Assembly: GCF_004194535.1 (NCBI RefSeq)
Contig: NZ_CP025781.1
Coordinates: forward strand, 1,364,001-1,428,000
Direction: 5' to 3'
DNA length: 64,000 bases
Source: Iodobacter fluviatilis
GTDB lineage: Bacteria > Pseudomonadota > Gammaproteobacteria > Burkholderiales > Chitinibacteraceae
The notes under the pieces were generated by a model, which was not told the DNA's origin, searched no databases, and worked only from the letters and a program-made list of their open reading frames with translations. Position 1 is the first letter of the stretch; every line of letters starts with the position of its first letter. Of this stretch, positions 1 to 10,278 are shown one piece after another. A program made the translations under genes and the position numbers.

Positions 1-2
1 AT

Positions 3-878
3 CTATTAAAAATGCAGAGTGATTTAAAAACCACCATTCAAAGCATAAATAACAACTGCTCTGAGCTGGTTAGCATGGCTGATCTGCTGGCCAGTGCATC
101 GCAACAAGTGGCGATTAGCTCGCAAACCCAATCCGAATCCGCATCTTCTTCAGCAGCGGGGGTGGAAGAGCTAACGGTTAGCATAGACAGCGTATCGGCT
201 AGCGCCACCGAGGCCAATCTACAAGCCAGCGACGCTGGATTACTGGCTAATTCTGGCAGCGAAGAGGTTAAAAAATCTAATTCACTCATCGATACCGTTT
301 TAGAAAACGTTAATAGCACCGGCACGCAGATTGCCAGCTTGGAACAAAGCTCTACCCATATTGGCAATATCGCCACCGTGATTAAAGATGTAGCCGACCA
401 AACCAATCTGCTGGCCCTGAACGCCGCCATTGAAGCGGCCAGAGCGGGTGAGCAGGGCCGGGGCTTTGCCGTGGTGGCCGATGAAGTGCGCAAATTAGCA
501 GAGCGCACCACCAGCTCGGCGCAAGAAATCACCGGCATGATTCAAACCATTCAACAAGGCACACGCGCTGCGGTAAGCGGTATGCAATCAAGCCAGCAAA
601 GCGTAAGCCAAGTATCTACGGCATCAGAGCGCACCAACCAAGTGATGGAGCAAATTAAAACGGGCTCTTTTAAAGTACAAACGTCGATCAAAGATATTTC
701 TGCTGCGCTTGCACAACAACGCTCCGTGAGCACCGATCTAGCACAAAATGTAGAGCGAATCGCCCAAATGGCGGAAGAAAACCGTGCCGCCGTTGAAGAG
801 GTTGCCAACTCATCCAATGATCTGGTGAAACTTGCCACCTCCCTAAAGCAATCTATTAGCCGCTTTAAACTAAGCTGA
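3..878 (+). CDS. Methyl-accepting chemotaxis protein, C-terminal part
   Basis: This is the cytoplasmic signalling half of a chemoreceptor, which controls the CheA/CheW kinase complex at the inner membrane. The reading frame is open to the left edge of the window, so the gene is 5' truncated; the ATG at 12 is probably internal. The long Ala/Ser/Gln-rich coiled coil and the conserved hairpin tip ([20 protein letters not shown], about residues 140-160 from that ATG) identify the family. The sensor domain lies outside the window, so the ligand is unknown. It converges on dnaK across a shared hairpin. Confidence 0.93.
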   Translation, partial: LLKMQSDLKTTIQSINNNCSELVSMADLLASASQQVAISSQTQSESASSSAAGVEELTVSIDSVSASATEANLQASDAGLLANSGSEEVKKSNSLIDTVLENVNSTGTQIASLEQSSTHIGNIATVIKDVADQTNLLALNAAIEAARAGEQGRGFAVVADEVRKLAERTTSSAQEITGMIQTIQQGTRAAVSGMQSSQQSVSQVSTASERTNQVMEQIKTGSFKVQTSIKDISAALAQQRSVSTDLAQNVERIAQMAEENRAAVEEVANSSNDLVKLATSLKQSISRFKLS

Positions 879-907
879 ACGTCTACAGCTGAGCCTTAGC
901 GCTAAAA

Positions 908-938
908 AAAACAGGCCCGCATCAAGCGGGCCTGTTTT
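908..938. terminator. Bidirectional terminator between the receptor gene and dnaK
   Basis: A 13-bp perfect stem (AAAACAGGCCCGC, loop atcaa, GCGGGCCTGTTTT) has A-runs on one side and T-runs on the other. It can therefore end transcripts from both converging genes. Confidence 0.85.
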
Positions 939-956
939 CATTTAAATAAGCTGGGC

Positions 957-2894
957 TTATTTATCTTTTACTTCGGTGAATTCAGCATCAACCACATTGC
1001 CGTCCTCTTTTTTAGCATCTGCATGCGTATCCGCACCTGCTGCGCCAGCTGCTGCGGCACCTTCAGGTTGCTGTGCGTACATTTGCTCAGCTAATTTGTG
1101 CGATGCTTCTGTTAACGTTGCAGTCGCCGCTTCGATCTTTTCTTTATCGTCGCTGTGGTCTTTGAGTACTAGCTCCACTTCGGCCATAGCGGCTTCAATC
1201 TTAGCTTTTTCGTCTGCGCCAATCTTTTCGCCAAATTCAGCCAGTGATTTTTTCACGGAGTGAACCATGCCATCCGCTTGATTGCGAGCCGCTACTAATT
1301 CAGACAATTTTTTGTCTTCTTCAGCATTCATTTCAGCATCGCGAACCATCGCTTCGATTTCAGCTTCGGATAAACCGCTAGAAGCTTGAATAGTGATACG
1401 CGCTTCTTTGCCGCTGGCCTTGTCTTTAGCACCTACGTGCAAGATACCGTTAGCGTCGATATCAAAAGTCACTTCAACTTGTGGCACACCACGTGCTGCA
1501 GGCGGAATATCGCCCAAGTTAAATTGGCCAAGGCTCTTGTTTGCAGATGCTTTTTCGCGCTCACCCTGCAATACATGAATGGTTACGGCCGTTTGGTTGT
1601 CTTCTGCGGTAGAGAACACTTGCGATGCCTTGGTAGGGATCGTGGTGTTTTTCTTGATCAGCTTAGTTAAGACGCCGCCCATGGTTTCAATACCGAGGGA
1701 CAACGGGGTTACATCCAGCAGCAATACATCCGTGCGATCGCCAGACAATACCGAGCCTTGCAATGCAGCGCCCACGGCAACCGCTTCGTCTGGGTTTACA
1801 TCGCGACGCGCTTCTTTACCGAAGAATTCTTTAACTTTATCTTGCACCATAGGCATGCGGGTCTGACCGCCAACCAAGATGATGTCATCGATATCAGTAA
1901 TTTTCAGGCCAGCGTCTTGCAGAGCAATGCGGCAAGGCTCGATGGTGCGGGCAACTAAATCTTCAACCAAGCTTTCGTATTTAGCGCGGGTGATTTTCAG
2001 CGTTAAGTGCTTAGGCCCTGTCGCATCCATTGTTACGTACGGCAAGTTGATTTCTGTTGTGGTAGTAGAAGACAACTCAATCTTGGCTTTTTCTGCCGCT
2101 TCTTTCAGGCGTTGCAGCGCCATTACGTCTTGCTTCAGGTTGATACCTGAGTCTTTCTTGAATTCATCAATGATGTAATCAATGATGCGTTGGTCGAAAT
2201 CTTCACCGCCCAAGAATGTGTCGCCGTTCGTGGCCAATACTTCAAATTGCTTATCGCCATCTACATCGGCAATTTCGATGATGGATACGTCGAATGTACC
2301 GCCACCTAAGTCATACACAGCAATCTTGCTGTCGCCTTTTTCTTTCTTATCCATACCAAAAGCCAGCGCTGCGGCAGTTGGCTCATTGATAATACGTTTT
2401 ACATCCAGCCCCGCAATACGGCCAGCATCTTTAGTAGCTTGGCGTTGTGCATCATTAAAGTAAGCAGGTACGGTTACAACTGCTTCGGTGACTTCTTCGC
2501 CAAGATAATCTTCAGCGGTTTTCTTCATCTTGCGCAGTACTTCTGCGGAGATTTGTGGCGGAGCCATTTTTTTGTCGCGCACCGAAATCCATGCGTCGCC
2601 GTTATCAGCTTTTACAATGGCAAAAGGCATCAGGTCGATGTCTTTTTGTACTTCTTTGTCTTCAAACTTGCGGCCAATCAAACGCTTTACCGCGTACAAC
2701 GTGTTTTTTGGATTGGTTACAGCCTGACGCTTAGCTGGCGCACCAACCAAGATCTCACCATCTTCTTGGTAAGCAATAATAGACGGCGTGGTACGTGTGC
2801 CTTCTGCGTTTTCGATTACTTTAGGTTGGCCATTTTCAAACACGGCCACGCAAGAGTTTGTTGTGCCTAAGTCAATACCAATCATCTTTGCCAT
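957..2894 (-). CDS. dnaK: Chaperone DnaK (Hsp70)
   Basis: ATP-dependent Hsp70 chaperone that works with DnaJ and GrpE in cytoplasmic protein folding. The 645-aa product has the N-terminal ATPase signature ([14 protein letters not shown]), the phosphate-binding [10 protein letters not shown], the conserved interdomain linker [19 protein letters not shown], and an Ala/Gly-rich tail ending EFTEVKDK. Full length for the family. The ATG start has an AAGGA ribosome site. grpE lies just upstream on the same strand, and dnaK has its own sigma-32-type promoter in the 158-bp gap. Unusually, dnaJ does not follow; a chemoreceptor gene converges instead. Confidence 0.98.
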   Translation of the reverse strand: MAKMIGIDLGTTNSCVAVFENGQPKVIENAEGTRTTPSIIAYQEDGEILVGAPAKRQAVTNPKNTLYAVKRLIGRKFEDKEVQKDIDLMPFAIVKADNGDAWISVRDKKMAPPQISAEVLRKMKKTAEDYLGEEVTEAVVTVPAYFNDAQRQATKDAGRIAGLDVKRIINEPTAAALAFGMDKKEKGDSKIAVYDLGGGTFDVSIIEIADVDGDKQFEVLATNGDTFLGGEDFDQRIIDYIIDEFKKDSGINLKQDVMALQRLKEAAEKAKIELSSTTTTEINLPYVTMDATGPKHLTLKITRAKYESLVEDLVARTIEPCRIALQDAGLKITDIDDIILVGGQTRMPMVQDKVKEFFGKEARRDVNPDEAVAVGAALQGSVLSGDRTDVLLLDVTPLSLGIETMGGVLTKLIKKNTTIPTKASQVFSTAEDNQTAVTIHVLQGEREKASANKSLGQFNLGDIPPAARGVPQVEVTFDIDANGILHVGAKDKASGKEARITIQASSGLSEAEIEAMVRDAEMNAEEDKKLSELVAARNQADGMVHSVKKSLAEFGEKIGADEKAKIEAAMAEVELVLKDHSDDKEKIEAATATLTEASHKLAEQMYAQQPEGAAAAGAAGADTHADAKKEDGNVVDAEFTEVKDK

Positions 2895-2955
2895 TTTTAA
2901 AATTCCTTATCTTCGCCACTCTAGGCAGCGGTAAATTAACAACCATGTTTACAAA

Positions 2956-2981
2956 ATGGGGATGCCAGAAATATTTTCAAG
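2956..2981 (-). promoter_or_regulatory. Sigma-32 (heat-shock) promoter of dnaK
   Basis: On the minus strand the sequence reads CTTGAAA, 13 bp, CCCCAT(TT). This matches the known heat-shock consensus CTTGAAA-N11-15-CCCCAT. It lies about 60 bp before the dnaK start, so dnaK can be induced independently of grpE. Confidence 0.85.
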
Positions 2982-3052
2982 TAGGGGCACGATATGCGAT
3001 GTTCAACAAAACATTTACCCGCTATAAGACGCGTCTAGCTTGCCCCTATAGA

Positions 3053-3592
3053 TTATTTAGCGGCGGAAACCATAACCATCGCAGGACGAATTACGCGGCC
3101 AGCTAACTCATAGCCTTTTTGCATAACTTGCACCACGGTATTGGCCTCTGCATCGCTTGGCACCATCGCAATCGCTTGGTGCTTATGCGGGTCTAGCTTG
3201 TCGCCCATTGGGTTAATTTCGATCACTTGCGATTTCTCAAACGCCGCAGTGAGCTGCTTTAAAGTAAGCTCCACGCCATTTTTCAGGGCATCTACATCAC
3301 CAGTTTGATCGCTCAGCGCCATTTCTAGCGAATCTTTTACCGCCAGCAATTCCATCGCAAATTTCTCTACCGCAAATTTGCGGGCTTTGTCGATTTCTTC
3401 AAGTGCACGGCGGCGATTATTTTCTGCCTCTGCCTTGGCATACAGCACGTCTTGACGGGCTTTCTCAATATCTGCAGTTGCAGCGGCTAACTGTGTTTCT
3501 AAAGTAATGCCTTCGCTCGCGGCCTCAATGCCTGCATCAGCGGTAGCGGCCAACACATCTTCATTCTGTACTTGTTCGGTTTCGTTGCTCAT
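3053..3592 (-). CDS. grpE: Nucleotide exchange factor GrpE
   Basis: GrpE dimerises and drives ADP release from DnaK. The 179-aa product has an acidic N-terminus, a long coiled coil (about 30-100) and the C-terminal beta domain with the family signature near the end ([16 protein letters not shown]). ATG start with GGAG ribosome site. It is upstream of dnaK on the same strand with its own heat-shock promoter, so the pair forms a heat-shock unit. Confidence 0.97.
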   Translation of the reverse strand: MSNETEQVQNEDVLAATADAGIEAASEGITLETQLAAATADIEKARQDVLYAKAEAENNRRRALEEIDKARKFAVEKFAMELLAVKDSLEMALSDQTGDVDALKNGVELTLKQLTAAFEKSQVIEINPMGDKLDPHKHQAIAMVPSDAEANTVVQVMQKGYELAGRVIRPAMVMVSAAK

Positions 3593-3633
3593 AGGGAACT
3601 CCAGTCAAAACTATTTCAAACATGCAAAGGCAG

Positions 3634-3659
3634 ATGGGGTTATCACGGGGCATTTCAAG
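3634..3659 (-). promoter_or_regulatory. Sigma-32 (heat-shock) promoter of grpE
   Basis: On the minus strand CTTGAAA is followed by 13 bp and CCCCAT, identical in both boxes and in spacing to the dnaK promoter. It lies about 45 bp before the grpE start codon. Confidence 0.85.
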
Positions 3660-3692
3660 TGCATAGATTGCAAGAGCTTGCTGTTTTAGCCT

Positions 3693-4141
3693 AGGAAATC
3701 AACTCAATACGCTACAAAGCACTGCGGCTTGAGCATTTTTTATCCCTTTTTTCAGACATTTTTTAGCTAATCTGCCACGAACACGCTCAAAAAATTCAAT
3801 TTTTTCCTACGCAGTTTTTTCTTCAAACACCTGTTTAACAGCATGTAGCTGACAAATAAAAATAGATTAAAAACTACATTTTCCGCATATTTTGCAACTT
3901 TATGCTTTTAAAACAGTCGTTTTAAGGTAGATAAAATCAAAGCATATTCGCTGGTCATTTCAAGCACTTATTGACTACTACTTTACTTAATTCTTACGGA
4001 AAAAAAAGTACATGAAAGCCCCAATATGTAGTCAATATTTTACAACTACAATCGAATGGTGCACTGCAAAATAACTCTGCAACACGGCTATAAAATGCTT
4101 TACTTAGACATGCAGCCCATCACCCATTAGGGAGTATTGTT
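3693..4141 (+). promoter_or_regulatory. AT-rich upstream region of aceA
   Basis: A gene-free stretch of about 450 bp, strongly AT-rich, between divergent grpE and aceA. It contains a widely spaced inverted repeat, ATTGACTAC at 3970-3978 and GTAGTCAAT at 4028-4036, about 110-170 bp before aceA. This could be a paired operator for a glyoxylate-shunt regulator. No regulator is recognisable nearby, and a 9-bp repeat can occur by chance. The ribosome site AGGGAG precedes the ATG. Confidence 0.4.
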
Positions 4142-5422
4142 ATGAGTACAAAGGAACAAAAGATCGCCGCCATCCAGCAAGACTGGGACACCAATCCACG
4201 CTGGAAAGGCATCACCCGCCCTTATACCGCTGCAGACGTTGAACGCCTGCGTGGCAATGTGCAAGTCGAGCACACACTAGCCCGCCGTGGCGCAGAAAAG
4301 CTGTGGTCCTTAGTGAACGAAACACCCTATGTGCATGCTCTAGGCGCTTTGACCGGCAATCAAGCCATGCAACAAATTAAAGCTGGCTTGAAAGCCATCT
4401 ACCTTTCAGGCTGGCAAGTTGCCGCTGATGCAAACATCGCCGGTGAAATGTATCCAGACCAATCGCTATACCCAGCGAACTCGGTACCACTGGTGGTACG
4501 CCGCATCAATAATGCACTGACCCGTGCCGACCAAATCAACCACGCCGAAGGCGACGACAGTATCGATTTTTACGCCCCAATCGTCGCTGACGCTGAAGCG
4601 GGCTTTGGTGGTGTGCTGAATGCGCACGAGTTAATGAAATCCATGATCGAAGCGGGTGCTGCCGGTGTTCACTTTGAAGACCAACTGGCTTCGGTTAAAA
4701 AATGCGGCCATATGGGCGGCAAAGTATTAGTGCCAACGCGTGAAGCGGTAGAAAAACTGGTTGCCGCACGTTTTGCTGCCGACATCATGGGCGTGCCAAC
4801 GCTAATTGTGGCGCGCACCGATGCCGAAGCGGCTGATTTACTCACTTCTGATGTAGACGCTAACGATCAGCCATTTTGCACTGGCGAGCGCACACCAGAA
4901 GGCTTTTACAAAACCACACCGGGCCTAGAGCAAGCCATTAGCCGTGGCCTTGCCTATGCGCCTTATGCTGATTTGGTATGGTGTGAAACCGGCAAGCCGG
5001 ATCTGGAATACGCACGCAAATTTGCGACCGCAATTCACGCTCAGTTCCCTGGAAAATTACTGGCTTATAACTGCTCGCCATCGTTTAACTGGAAGAAAAA
5101 TCTGGATGACGCCACCATCGCCACGTTCCAAGCTGAGCTTGGCAAGATGGGTTACAAATTCCAGTTCATCACTTTGGCAGGCTTCCACGCACTGAACTAC
5201 GGCATGTTTAATCTGGCCCACGGCTACGCCCGCCGTGGTATGAGTGCCTTTGTTGAGCTGCAAGAAGCAGAATTCGCCGCCGCCGACCGTGGCTTTACCG
5301 CAGTAAAACACCAACGCGAAGTGGGCACAGGCTACTTTGATGCGGTCACACAAGTGATCCAGCAAGGCCAGTCTTCTACCACCGCGCTGAAAGGCTCGAC
5401 CGAAGAAGAACAGTTCCACTAA
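4142..5422 (+). CDS. aceA: Isocitrate lyase
   Basis: Cleaves isocitrate to glyoxylate and succinate, the first step of the glyoxylate shunt, allowing growth on acetate or fatty acids. The 426-aa protein carries the catalytic loop KKCGHMGGK with active-site Cys188, the upstream metal-binding region ([11 protein letters not shown]), and the C-terminal [16 protein letters not shown] block. Full length for the short bacterial form. aceB follows on the same strand after 185 bp that hold a hairpin element. The satP-like acetate/succinate carrier at 48 kb fits the same physiology. Confidence 0.98.
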   Translation: MSTKEQKIAAIQQDWDTNPRWKGITRPYTAADVERLRGNVQVEHTLARRGAEKLWSLVNETPYVHALGALTGNQAMQQIKAGLKAIYLSGWQVAADANIAGEMYPDQSLYPANSVPLVVRRINNALTRADQINHAEGDDSIDFYAPIVADAEAGFGGVLNAHELMKSMIEAGAAGVHFEDQLASVKKCGHMGGKVLVPTREAVEKLVAARFAADIMGVPTLIVARTDAEAADLLTSDVDANDQPFCTGERTPEGFYKTTPGLEQAISRGLAYAPYADLVWCETGKPDLEYARKFATAIHAQFPGKLLAYNCSPSFNWKKNLDDATIATFQAELGKMGYKFQFITLAGFHALNYGMFNLAHGYARRGMSAFVELQEAEFAAADRGFTAVKHQREVGTGYFDAVTQVIQQGQSSTTALKGSTEEEQFH

Positions 5423-5448
5423 AACTTACAAAAGATCTGTAATCCTTA

Positions 5449-5586
5449 GGGTGGGTTAGGCCAGTAAAATGTACTAGATATAAGCGCTGTCGTATCTTGG
5501 CCGCGTACCCGCCGTAGCGCCATGATGGGTACGCGGCCGAAATATATCAGCGCGAAGATGACCTCAAAGAGCGGCCTAACCCACCC
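5449..5586. repeat. 138-bp nested inverted-repeat element between aceA and aceB
   Basis: The ends are a perfect 14-bp inverted repeat (GGGTGGGTTAGGCC at 5449-5462, GGCCTAACCCACCC at 5573-5586). Nested inside is a perfect 12-bp repeat (GGCCGCGTACCC 5499-5510, GGGTACGCGGCC 5527-5538), plus partial pairing between (gcgctg/cagcgc). The whole unit can fold as one long hairpin. It looks like a miniature inverted-repeat element or a REP-like unit. No clear target duplication is visible. It may also attenuate aceA-aceB read-through. Confidence 0.75.
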
Positions 5587-5607
5587 GACGATAAATGAGG
5601 GAACAAT

Positions 5608-7194
5608 ATGACAATCACGCTTGCAGGTATTCGAGTTCTCGGCCATATCAGCCCTGCTTTTGCCCCTATTCTTACCCCCGATGCACTGGCTTTTTTAGCT
5701 GAGCTGCACCGCAGTTTTGAGCCGCGCCGCCGTGAGCTAATGGTCGCCCGTACCGAACGCCAAGCACGGCTAGATGCCGGTGAAGTGCCCGATTTCCTAG
5801 CTGATACCCAGCATATCCGTGATGGCAACTGGAGTATTGCGCCCCTGCCCGCCGATTTACTCGATCGTCGCACCGAAATCACCGGCCCCGTTGAGCGCAA
5901 GATGATGATTAATGCGCTTAATTCCGGCGCTAAATCGTTTATGGCCGATTTTGAGGATTCCAATACGCCCACTTGGGAAAACCAAGTTGAAGGCCAGATC
6001 AATGTAAAAGACGCCTATCGTAAAGAGCTGTCCTACCGTTCGCCCGAAGGTAAAGAATACAAATTAAACCCTGAAATCGCCACGCTGATTCTGCGCCCAC
6101 GCGGCTGGCATTTAATGGAAAAACACCTTGAAGTTGACGGCGAAATCATGGCGGGCTCATTATTTGATTTTGGCCTTGCCGTATTTCACAACCTGAAATA
6201 CCGCCTTAGCCAAGGCACATCGTGTTATTTCTATCTACCAAAAATGGAATCGCATTTAGAAGCACGGCTCTGGAACGATGTCTTTACTTGGGCCGAAGCA
6301 GAGTTAGCCGCACCACACGGCTGCATCAAGGGCACAGTACTGATCGAAACCATTTTGGCCGCTTTTGAAATGGACGAAATCCTCTACGAGCTGCGTGAGC
6401 ACTCGGCAGGCCTAAATGCCGGTCGCTGGGATTACATCTTTAGCTGCATTAAGAAATTCCGCGTCAATACGGATTTCTGCCTCGCCAATCGCAGCCTGAT
6501 TACCATGACCGTACCCTTTATGCGTGCTTATTCCTTGCTGCTGATCAAAACCTGCCACCATCGCAATGCGCCAGCGATGGGCGGCATGAGCGCGGTCATC
6601 CCAATCAAAAACGACGAAGCCGCCAACGAAAAAGCCATGCAGCAGGTACGCGCTGATAAAGAGCGTGATGCCAACGATGGTTACGATGGTGGCTGGGTTG
6701 CTCACCCTGGGCTGGTTGCGATCGCTCAAGCGGCTTGGGATGCGGTGCTAGGCAGTAAGCCTAATCAAATCAGTAAGCAACGCCCTGATGTACACGTTGC
6801 AGGCAGCGATTTACTGGATTTTCAGCCAAGCGCACCGATTACCGAAGCTGGCCTGCGTGGCAATATTAGCGTAGGTGTGCAATATCTGGCGGCATGGATT
6901 TCTGGTCTTGGCTGCGTACCCATTCATAATCTGATGGAAGATGCCGCCACCGCAGAAATCAGCCGCTCACAAATCTGGCAATGGATCAGGTCGCCCAAAG
7001 GTGTACTGGACGATGGCCGCAAGGTAAGCACAGCGCTATTTCGCCAGTGGCTACCCGAAGAAGTCGCCAAAATCCACACCACCGGCCGCTTTGCCAGCAC
7101 GCTCGATGAAGCCGCGCAGATGTTTGACGAGCTGACCACCAGCGAGGATTTTGTTGAGTTTCTGACCTTGCCAGGCTATGAGCGCTTAAAGTAA
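5608..7194 (+). CDS. aceB: Malate synthase A
   Basis: Condenses glyoxylate with acetyl-CoA to malate, the second glyoxylate-shunt step. The 528-aa protein matches the A-type isoform in length. It has the conserved [14 protein letters not shown] block, the glyoxylate/Mg region ([22 protein letters not shown], cited here as its parts KGTVLIETI and EMDEIL), and the C-terminal [22 protein letters not shown] start with GAGGGA ribosome site. It probably shares transcription with aceA, modulated by the hairpin element, and ends at a strong terminator. Confidence 0.97.
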   Translation: MTITLAGIRVLGHISPAFAPILTPDALAFLAELHRSFEPRRRELMVARTERQARLDAGEVPDFLADTQHIRDGNWSIAPLPADLLDRRTEITGPVERKMMINALNSGAKSFMADFEDSNTPTWENQVEGQINVKDAYRKELSYRSPEGKEYKLNPEIATLILRPRGWHLMEKHLEVDGEIMAGSLFDFGLAVFHNLKYRLSQGTSCYFYLPKMESHLEARLWNDVFTWAEAELAAPHGCIKGTVLIETILAAFEMDEILYELREHSAGLNAGRWDYIFSCIKKFRVNTDFCLANRSLITMTVPFMRAYSLLLIKTCHHRNAPAMGGMSAVIPIKNDEAANEKAMQQVRADKERDANDGYDGGWVAHPGLVAIAQAAWDAVLGSKPNQISKQRPDVHVAGSDLLDFQPSAPITEAGLRGNISVGVQYLAAWISGLGCVPIHNLMEDAATAEISRSQIWQWIRSPKGVLDDGRKVSTALFRQWLPEEVAKIHTTGRFASTLDEAAQMFDELTTSEDFVEFLTLPGYERLK

Positions 7195-7214
7195 GGTTTA
7201 ATTTGTAAGAAATT

Positions 7215-7242
7215 AAAAAGGGAGCCACTTGGCTCCCTTTTT
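7215..7242 (+). terminator. Rho-independent terminator after aceB
   Basis: A 12-bp perfect stem (AAAAAGGGAGCC / GGCTCCCTTTTT) around the tetraloop ACTT, followed by a T-run. Confidence 0.9.
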
Positions 7243-7319
7243 ATTTTAGACTAGGCAAAAACCTCAACTTACTTACACGAGCGCACAGCGACTAAACGCA
7301 TGGACATAAAAAGAGCCTA

Positions 7320-7481
7320 GCAGCCTGTCGGACTTAGACGGTCGAAGCGAAAAATCGCATGGTCAAGACCAGATTTTGCCGGATTTGCAGCGCCAATAAC
7401 GAGTTATTGGTCAAAAATCTGGTGAAATATAGGCCGATCAGGTGATTTTGCAGCTGACTGATGCTAAGTCCGACAGGCTGC
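7320..7481. repeat. Miniature inverted-repeat element, copy 1 (divergent interior)
   Basis: A 162-bp unit with termini GCAGCCTGTCGGACTTA and its exact reverse complement, flanked on both sides by TA, consistent with a 2-bp target duplication. The interior differs from copies 2 and 3 but also folds (CCAGATTTT/AAAATCTGG arms and CCAATAAC/GTTATTGG). No coding capacity. It sits between the aceB terminator and the mltF stop codon. Confidence 0.85.
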
Positions 7482-7489
7482 TAGCAGCC

Positions 7490-8977
7490 TTATAAAGCAG
7501 CAGTGCGAACCTGCTGAGCAGCCAACACACGATTATTGATATTTAACTGCAAGTTATCTGGGTTTTGCACCACGATATTTTCGCTAAGCATCGGCATAGT
7601 GCTTTGTACAGGGCTTTCAAAACGCACGAGGATGTCGTAATACGTACGTAGACGTTCAACAAAAATCACGGGCTCGCCACCACGGGCATAGCCATATTTT
7701 GCCGATTTAAAGTACTGCGGATTACGCAGCAGCGGCAGCGTGGTTTTCACGTCTACCCAGCTATCTGGGTTCTTGCCTAGCTTCACCGCCAAAGCGCGCG
7801 CGTCGAGCAAGTGGCCAAGCCCTACGTTGTATGCGGCAAGGGCCAGCCAAGTACGATCCGGCTCAGTAATGTTTTCCGCCAAGCTGTCTTTCATCGTCTG
7901 GATATAACGCGCCCCACCTTGAATACTTTGGTAGGGATCTAGGCGATTCACCCCTAAGCGCTCTGCCGTGTCGTTTGTGAGCATCATCATGCCACGCACG
8001 CCCGACATCGACACCGCCTCAGGGTCCCACATTGATTCTTGATAAGACAGCGCGGCCACTAAGCGCCAATCCAAACCAGTTTTTGTTTCCGCCTCTTTAA
8101 ACCACTTTTTATAACGTGGCAAAGTGGCTTTACGCTTATCCAAAAACGCCATGGCATCAACGGGTGCAAGGCGATTCACATGGCCGTAATATCGATCAAG
8201 TAGGCTGTGCATCTCGCCATTTTTAGCTATTTTGCTAAAAAAGCCTTGGAACAAACCATATAGCTCGCTATCGCTCTCAGGTACGGCCCAAGCCAGTTGT
8301 TGAGCAGAGCCCATTTCGCGGCTAATTGCCACCTTAGGAAAGTAATTTTGCGCAACATCTGCGGCGTGTGAATCAACCATAGCGTAGCTAAGCTGACCAT
8401 TAGCCACGCGCTCAATCAGATCTTCGCTATCGCCATCTTCGACGATCTGCCAGCTGAGATTGGGCTTGCTTACTTTTAGCTTATTCAGCGCCATCACATA
8501 CTGTGGCAAGGTGCTAATCAAAGCCTCACCCGCTGTCAGCTCGGATAAAACACTGCTGGCAGAGCGGCTGCTTGGGTAAACCAAGACAGGTTCAATGCTT
8601 TGGTAAGCAGGCCCAAATGCCAAGCCTGCTCCTTCAAAATCTTTTTGCACGCCCACTGCAAAGTGCGCTTCATGCTGCTTTAGCCTAGATAACAATTCGG
8701 CATAGCTGTTGGTCACAATAAAACGCACCTTCAGCCCATTTGCTGCTGCAAAGCGAGTAACGAGGTCGTACTCCAAGCCTGCGTAATTGCCTTCAGCATC
8801 GACATAGAGTGTGGTCGGACCGTTTTGTACCAGCACGACGAGTTCTTGTGATTCTGCCCAAGGAAGAACCTGGTTGGAAGATTGCTGCGGCATATCGCCA
8901 CAACCCGTTAGGACAACTGTTGCTAGAGCCATGAGCAAATGTTTCATGCGCATCCCGTTTGTTGATACCGGCCGCAT
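7490..8977 (-). CDS. mltF: Membrane-bound lytic murein transglycosylase F-like lipoprotein
   Basis: Predicted outer-membrane lipoprotein that cleaves the peptidoglycan glycan strand. The N-terminal lipobox is LTGC. It is followed by an extracellular-solute-binding type 3 (PBP-like) domain (about 45-270) and a lysozyme-like SLT domain (about 295-420) with catalytic Glu in SYQESMWDP and the downstream SGVRGMMMLT and AYNVGLGH motifs. This two-domain order is diagnostic of MltF. The ATG at 8977 has GGAGGA 11 bp upstream; internal ATGs at 8953 and 8947 would give a more typical short signal peptide (MKHLLMALATVVLTGC). The gene ends against repeat copy 1. Confidence 0.9.
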   Translation of the reverse strand: MRPVSTNGMRMKHLLMALATVVLTGCGDMPQQSSNQVLPWAESQELVVLVQNGPTTLYVDAEGNYAGLEYDLVTRFAAANGLKVRFIVTNSYAELLSRLKQHEAHFAVGVQKDFEGAGLAFGPAYQSIEPVLVYPSSRSASSVLSELTAGEALISTLPQYVMALNKLKVSKPNLSWQIVEDGDSEDLIERVANGQLSYAMVDSHAADVAQNYFPKVAISREMGSAQQLAWAVPESDSELYGLFQGFFSKIAKNGEMHSLLDRYYGHVNRLAPVDAMAFLDKRKATLPRYKKWFKEAETKTGLDWRLVAALSYQESMWDPEAVSMSGVRGMMMLTNDTAERLGVNRLDPYQSIQGGARYIQTMKDSLAENITEPDRTWLALAAYNVGLGHLLDARALAVKLGKNPDSWVDVKTTLPLLRNPQYFKSAKYGYARGGEPVIFVERLRTYYDILVRFESPVQSTMPMLSENIVVQNPDNLQLNINNRVLAAQQVRTAAL

Positions 8978-9054
8978 TCTGCACTAATTCCTCCCCAAAG
9001 CACAAACATTGCTTTGCCTTGGGTAAAATTTGCGCTAGAATTCGTCTCCTCTTT

Positions 9055-9144
9055 GGAGAGGTGGCAGAGTGGTTGAATGTACCTGACTCGAAATCAGGCG
9101 TACTCGCGAGAGTATCGGGGGTTCGAATCCCCCTCTCTCCTCCA
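9055..9144 (+). tRNA. tRNA-Ser(CGA)
   Basis: A 90-nt cloverleaf including an encoded CCA. It has acceptor GGAGAGG, anticodon stem CCTGA/TCAGG with loop CTCGAAA (anticodon CGA at 9089-9091), a long variable arm typical of class II tRNAs, and a GGTTCGAATCC T arm. It reads UCG codons. Confidence 0.95.
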
Positions 9145-9153
9145 GAATCAGTG

Positions 9154-9184
9154 AAAACGGCAAGCTTTCGGGCTTGCCGTTTTT
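9154..9184 (+). terminator. Terminator after tRNA-Ser
   Basis: A 12-bp stem AAAACGGCAAGC / GCTTGCCGTTTT with T-run, starting 10 bp after the tRNA CCA end. Confidence 0.85.
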
Positions 9185-9246
9185 GCGTTCTGATCCTACA
9201 AGGAGCGCCAGCATAAGGCCAAGCGTCTCGTCCACCCCAGTAAAAA

Positions 9247-10098
9247 TTACCCCTTCGGCATATCCGGTGATTCAACAATCGTAAATTTTTCTAGCTGGCG
9301 CAAGTGGTTCACCGCCTTCGATAGTAGAGCCTGCGCGGGGTGCGGCATAAAATTCCGATCGCATATATTGGCCACTGGCAATAATCCCACTAGGCTATTT
9401 GTTAACCAAACTGCATCTGCTTTTTTGACATCATCCAGTGTTAAAGCTCGTTTTTCGACAGCGAATCCATGCTGCAACGCAGCATCAAAAGCCACCTCGC
9501 ACATCACTCCATTTACCCCACTTTGATCCAGTTTTGGGGTAAATAAATGGGTGTCGCATAAAACCAACACATTACTCATCACGCCTTCGATAACCCAGCC
9601 ATCTCGATCCAACATCAGCCCTTCAAAAATACTTGGGTCTTGCCATTCGCGTCGCGCTAAAACATTTTCTAAGCGATTCAAATGCTTAACCCCTGCCAAG
9701 GCAGGTTGCCAACTTGCTTTTGTGCTGCATACACGCACATTGGCCCCTTGTTGATGTAAATCTTTAGGGTAGTTGGGCAGTGCCGCACACTGAGTAATTC
9801 TATTTGGCGTCAGAAAATCAGAAGTTCCATACCCACGAATTGTTTCGCCACGTGTAATTATTATTTTAATTGCCGCGTCAACTGGCGTAATTATTCGTAA
9901 GTCTTCGAGCAGTACTGCCTCAGCTGGGCAGTTAATTCCTAAGGCGGCGCAATCTTGCTGTAAGCGGGCGTAATGCCGCTGCCAAAACTCAATCTGCCCA
10001 CCTTCGCAGCGCAAGGTGCGAAACACACCATCACCAAATTGAAACGCCCGATCAGCCATACTGATAACGTCTTGTGGCTGTCCATTAAGTAATCGCAT
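9247..10098 (-). CDS. pabC: Aminodeoxychorismate lyase (PabC)
   Basis: Class IV PLP enzyme that converts 4-amino-4-deoxychorismate to p-aminobenzoate and pyruvate for folate synthesis. The 283-aa product has the N-terminal ADRAFQFGDGVFRTLR block, the PLP-binding Lys138 in GVKHLNRLENVLARRE, and the C-terminal VWLTNSLVGLLPV. The neighbour just upstream on the same strand is the pabB-like gene, which supports PabC over the related branched-chain or D-amino-acid aminotransferases. Confidence 0.92.
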   Translation of the reverse strand: MRLLNGQPQDVISMADRAFQFGDGVFRTLRCEGGQIEFWQRHYARLQQDCAALGINCPAEAVLLEDLRIITPVDAAIKIIITRGETIRGYGTSDFLTPNRITQCAALPNYPKDLHQQGANVRVCSTKASWQPALAGVKHLNRLENVLARREWQDPSIFEGLMLDRDGWVIEGVMSNVLVLCDTHLFTPKLDQSGVNGVMCEVAFDAALQHGFAVEKRALTLDDVKKADAVWLTNSLVGLLPVANICDRNFMPHPAQALLSKAVNHLRQLEKFTIVESPDMPKG

Positions 10099-10278
10099 TC
10101 TTACACCCTAAAACGCACAATTTATTCATCATGTTTTTACTAAATACAAATCTTCGGCACACGGAACATATTTAAGAACAAGTAATAGAAAATGCTTCGC
10201 TATTTTAAGTAAGGTTTTCTTTGTGAAACGCCCTGCTCTCTGTGTGGTCCGTAGTTCAAGGTCTGGGTTTTGACGCTG

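Noticed and set aside
38-838. Minus-strand open frames opposite the chemoreceptor gene
   Set aside because: They are mirror frames of a strongly coding Ala/Ser-rich gene, with low-complexity products and no ribosome sites.
5446-5646. Minus-strand frame over the aceA-aceB spacer
   Set aside because: It spans the hairpin element and has no coding character.
8793-9278. Open frames over the tRNA-Ser gene on both strands
   Set aside because: They translate the tRNA and its terminator; the cloverleaf explains the sequence.
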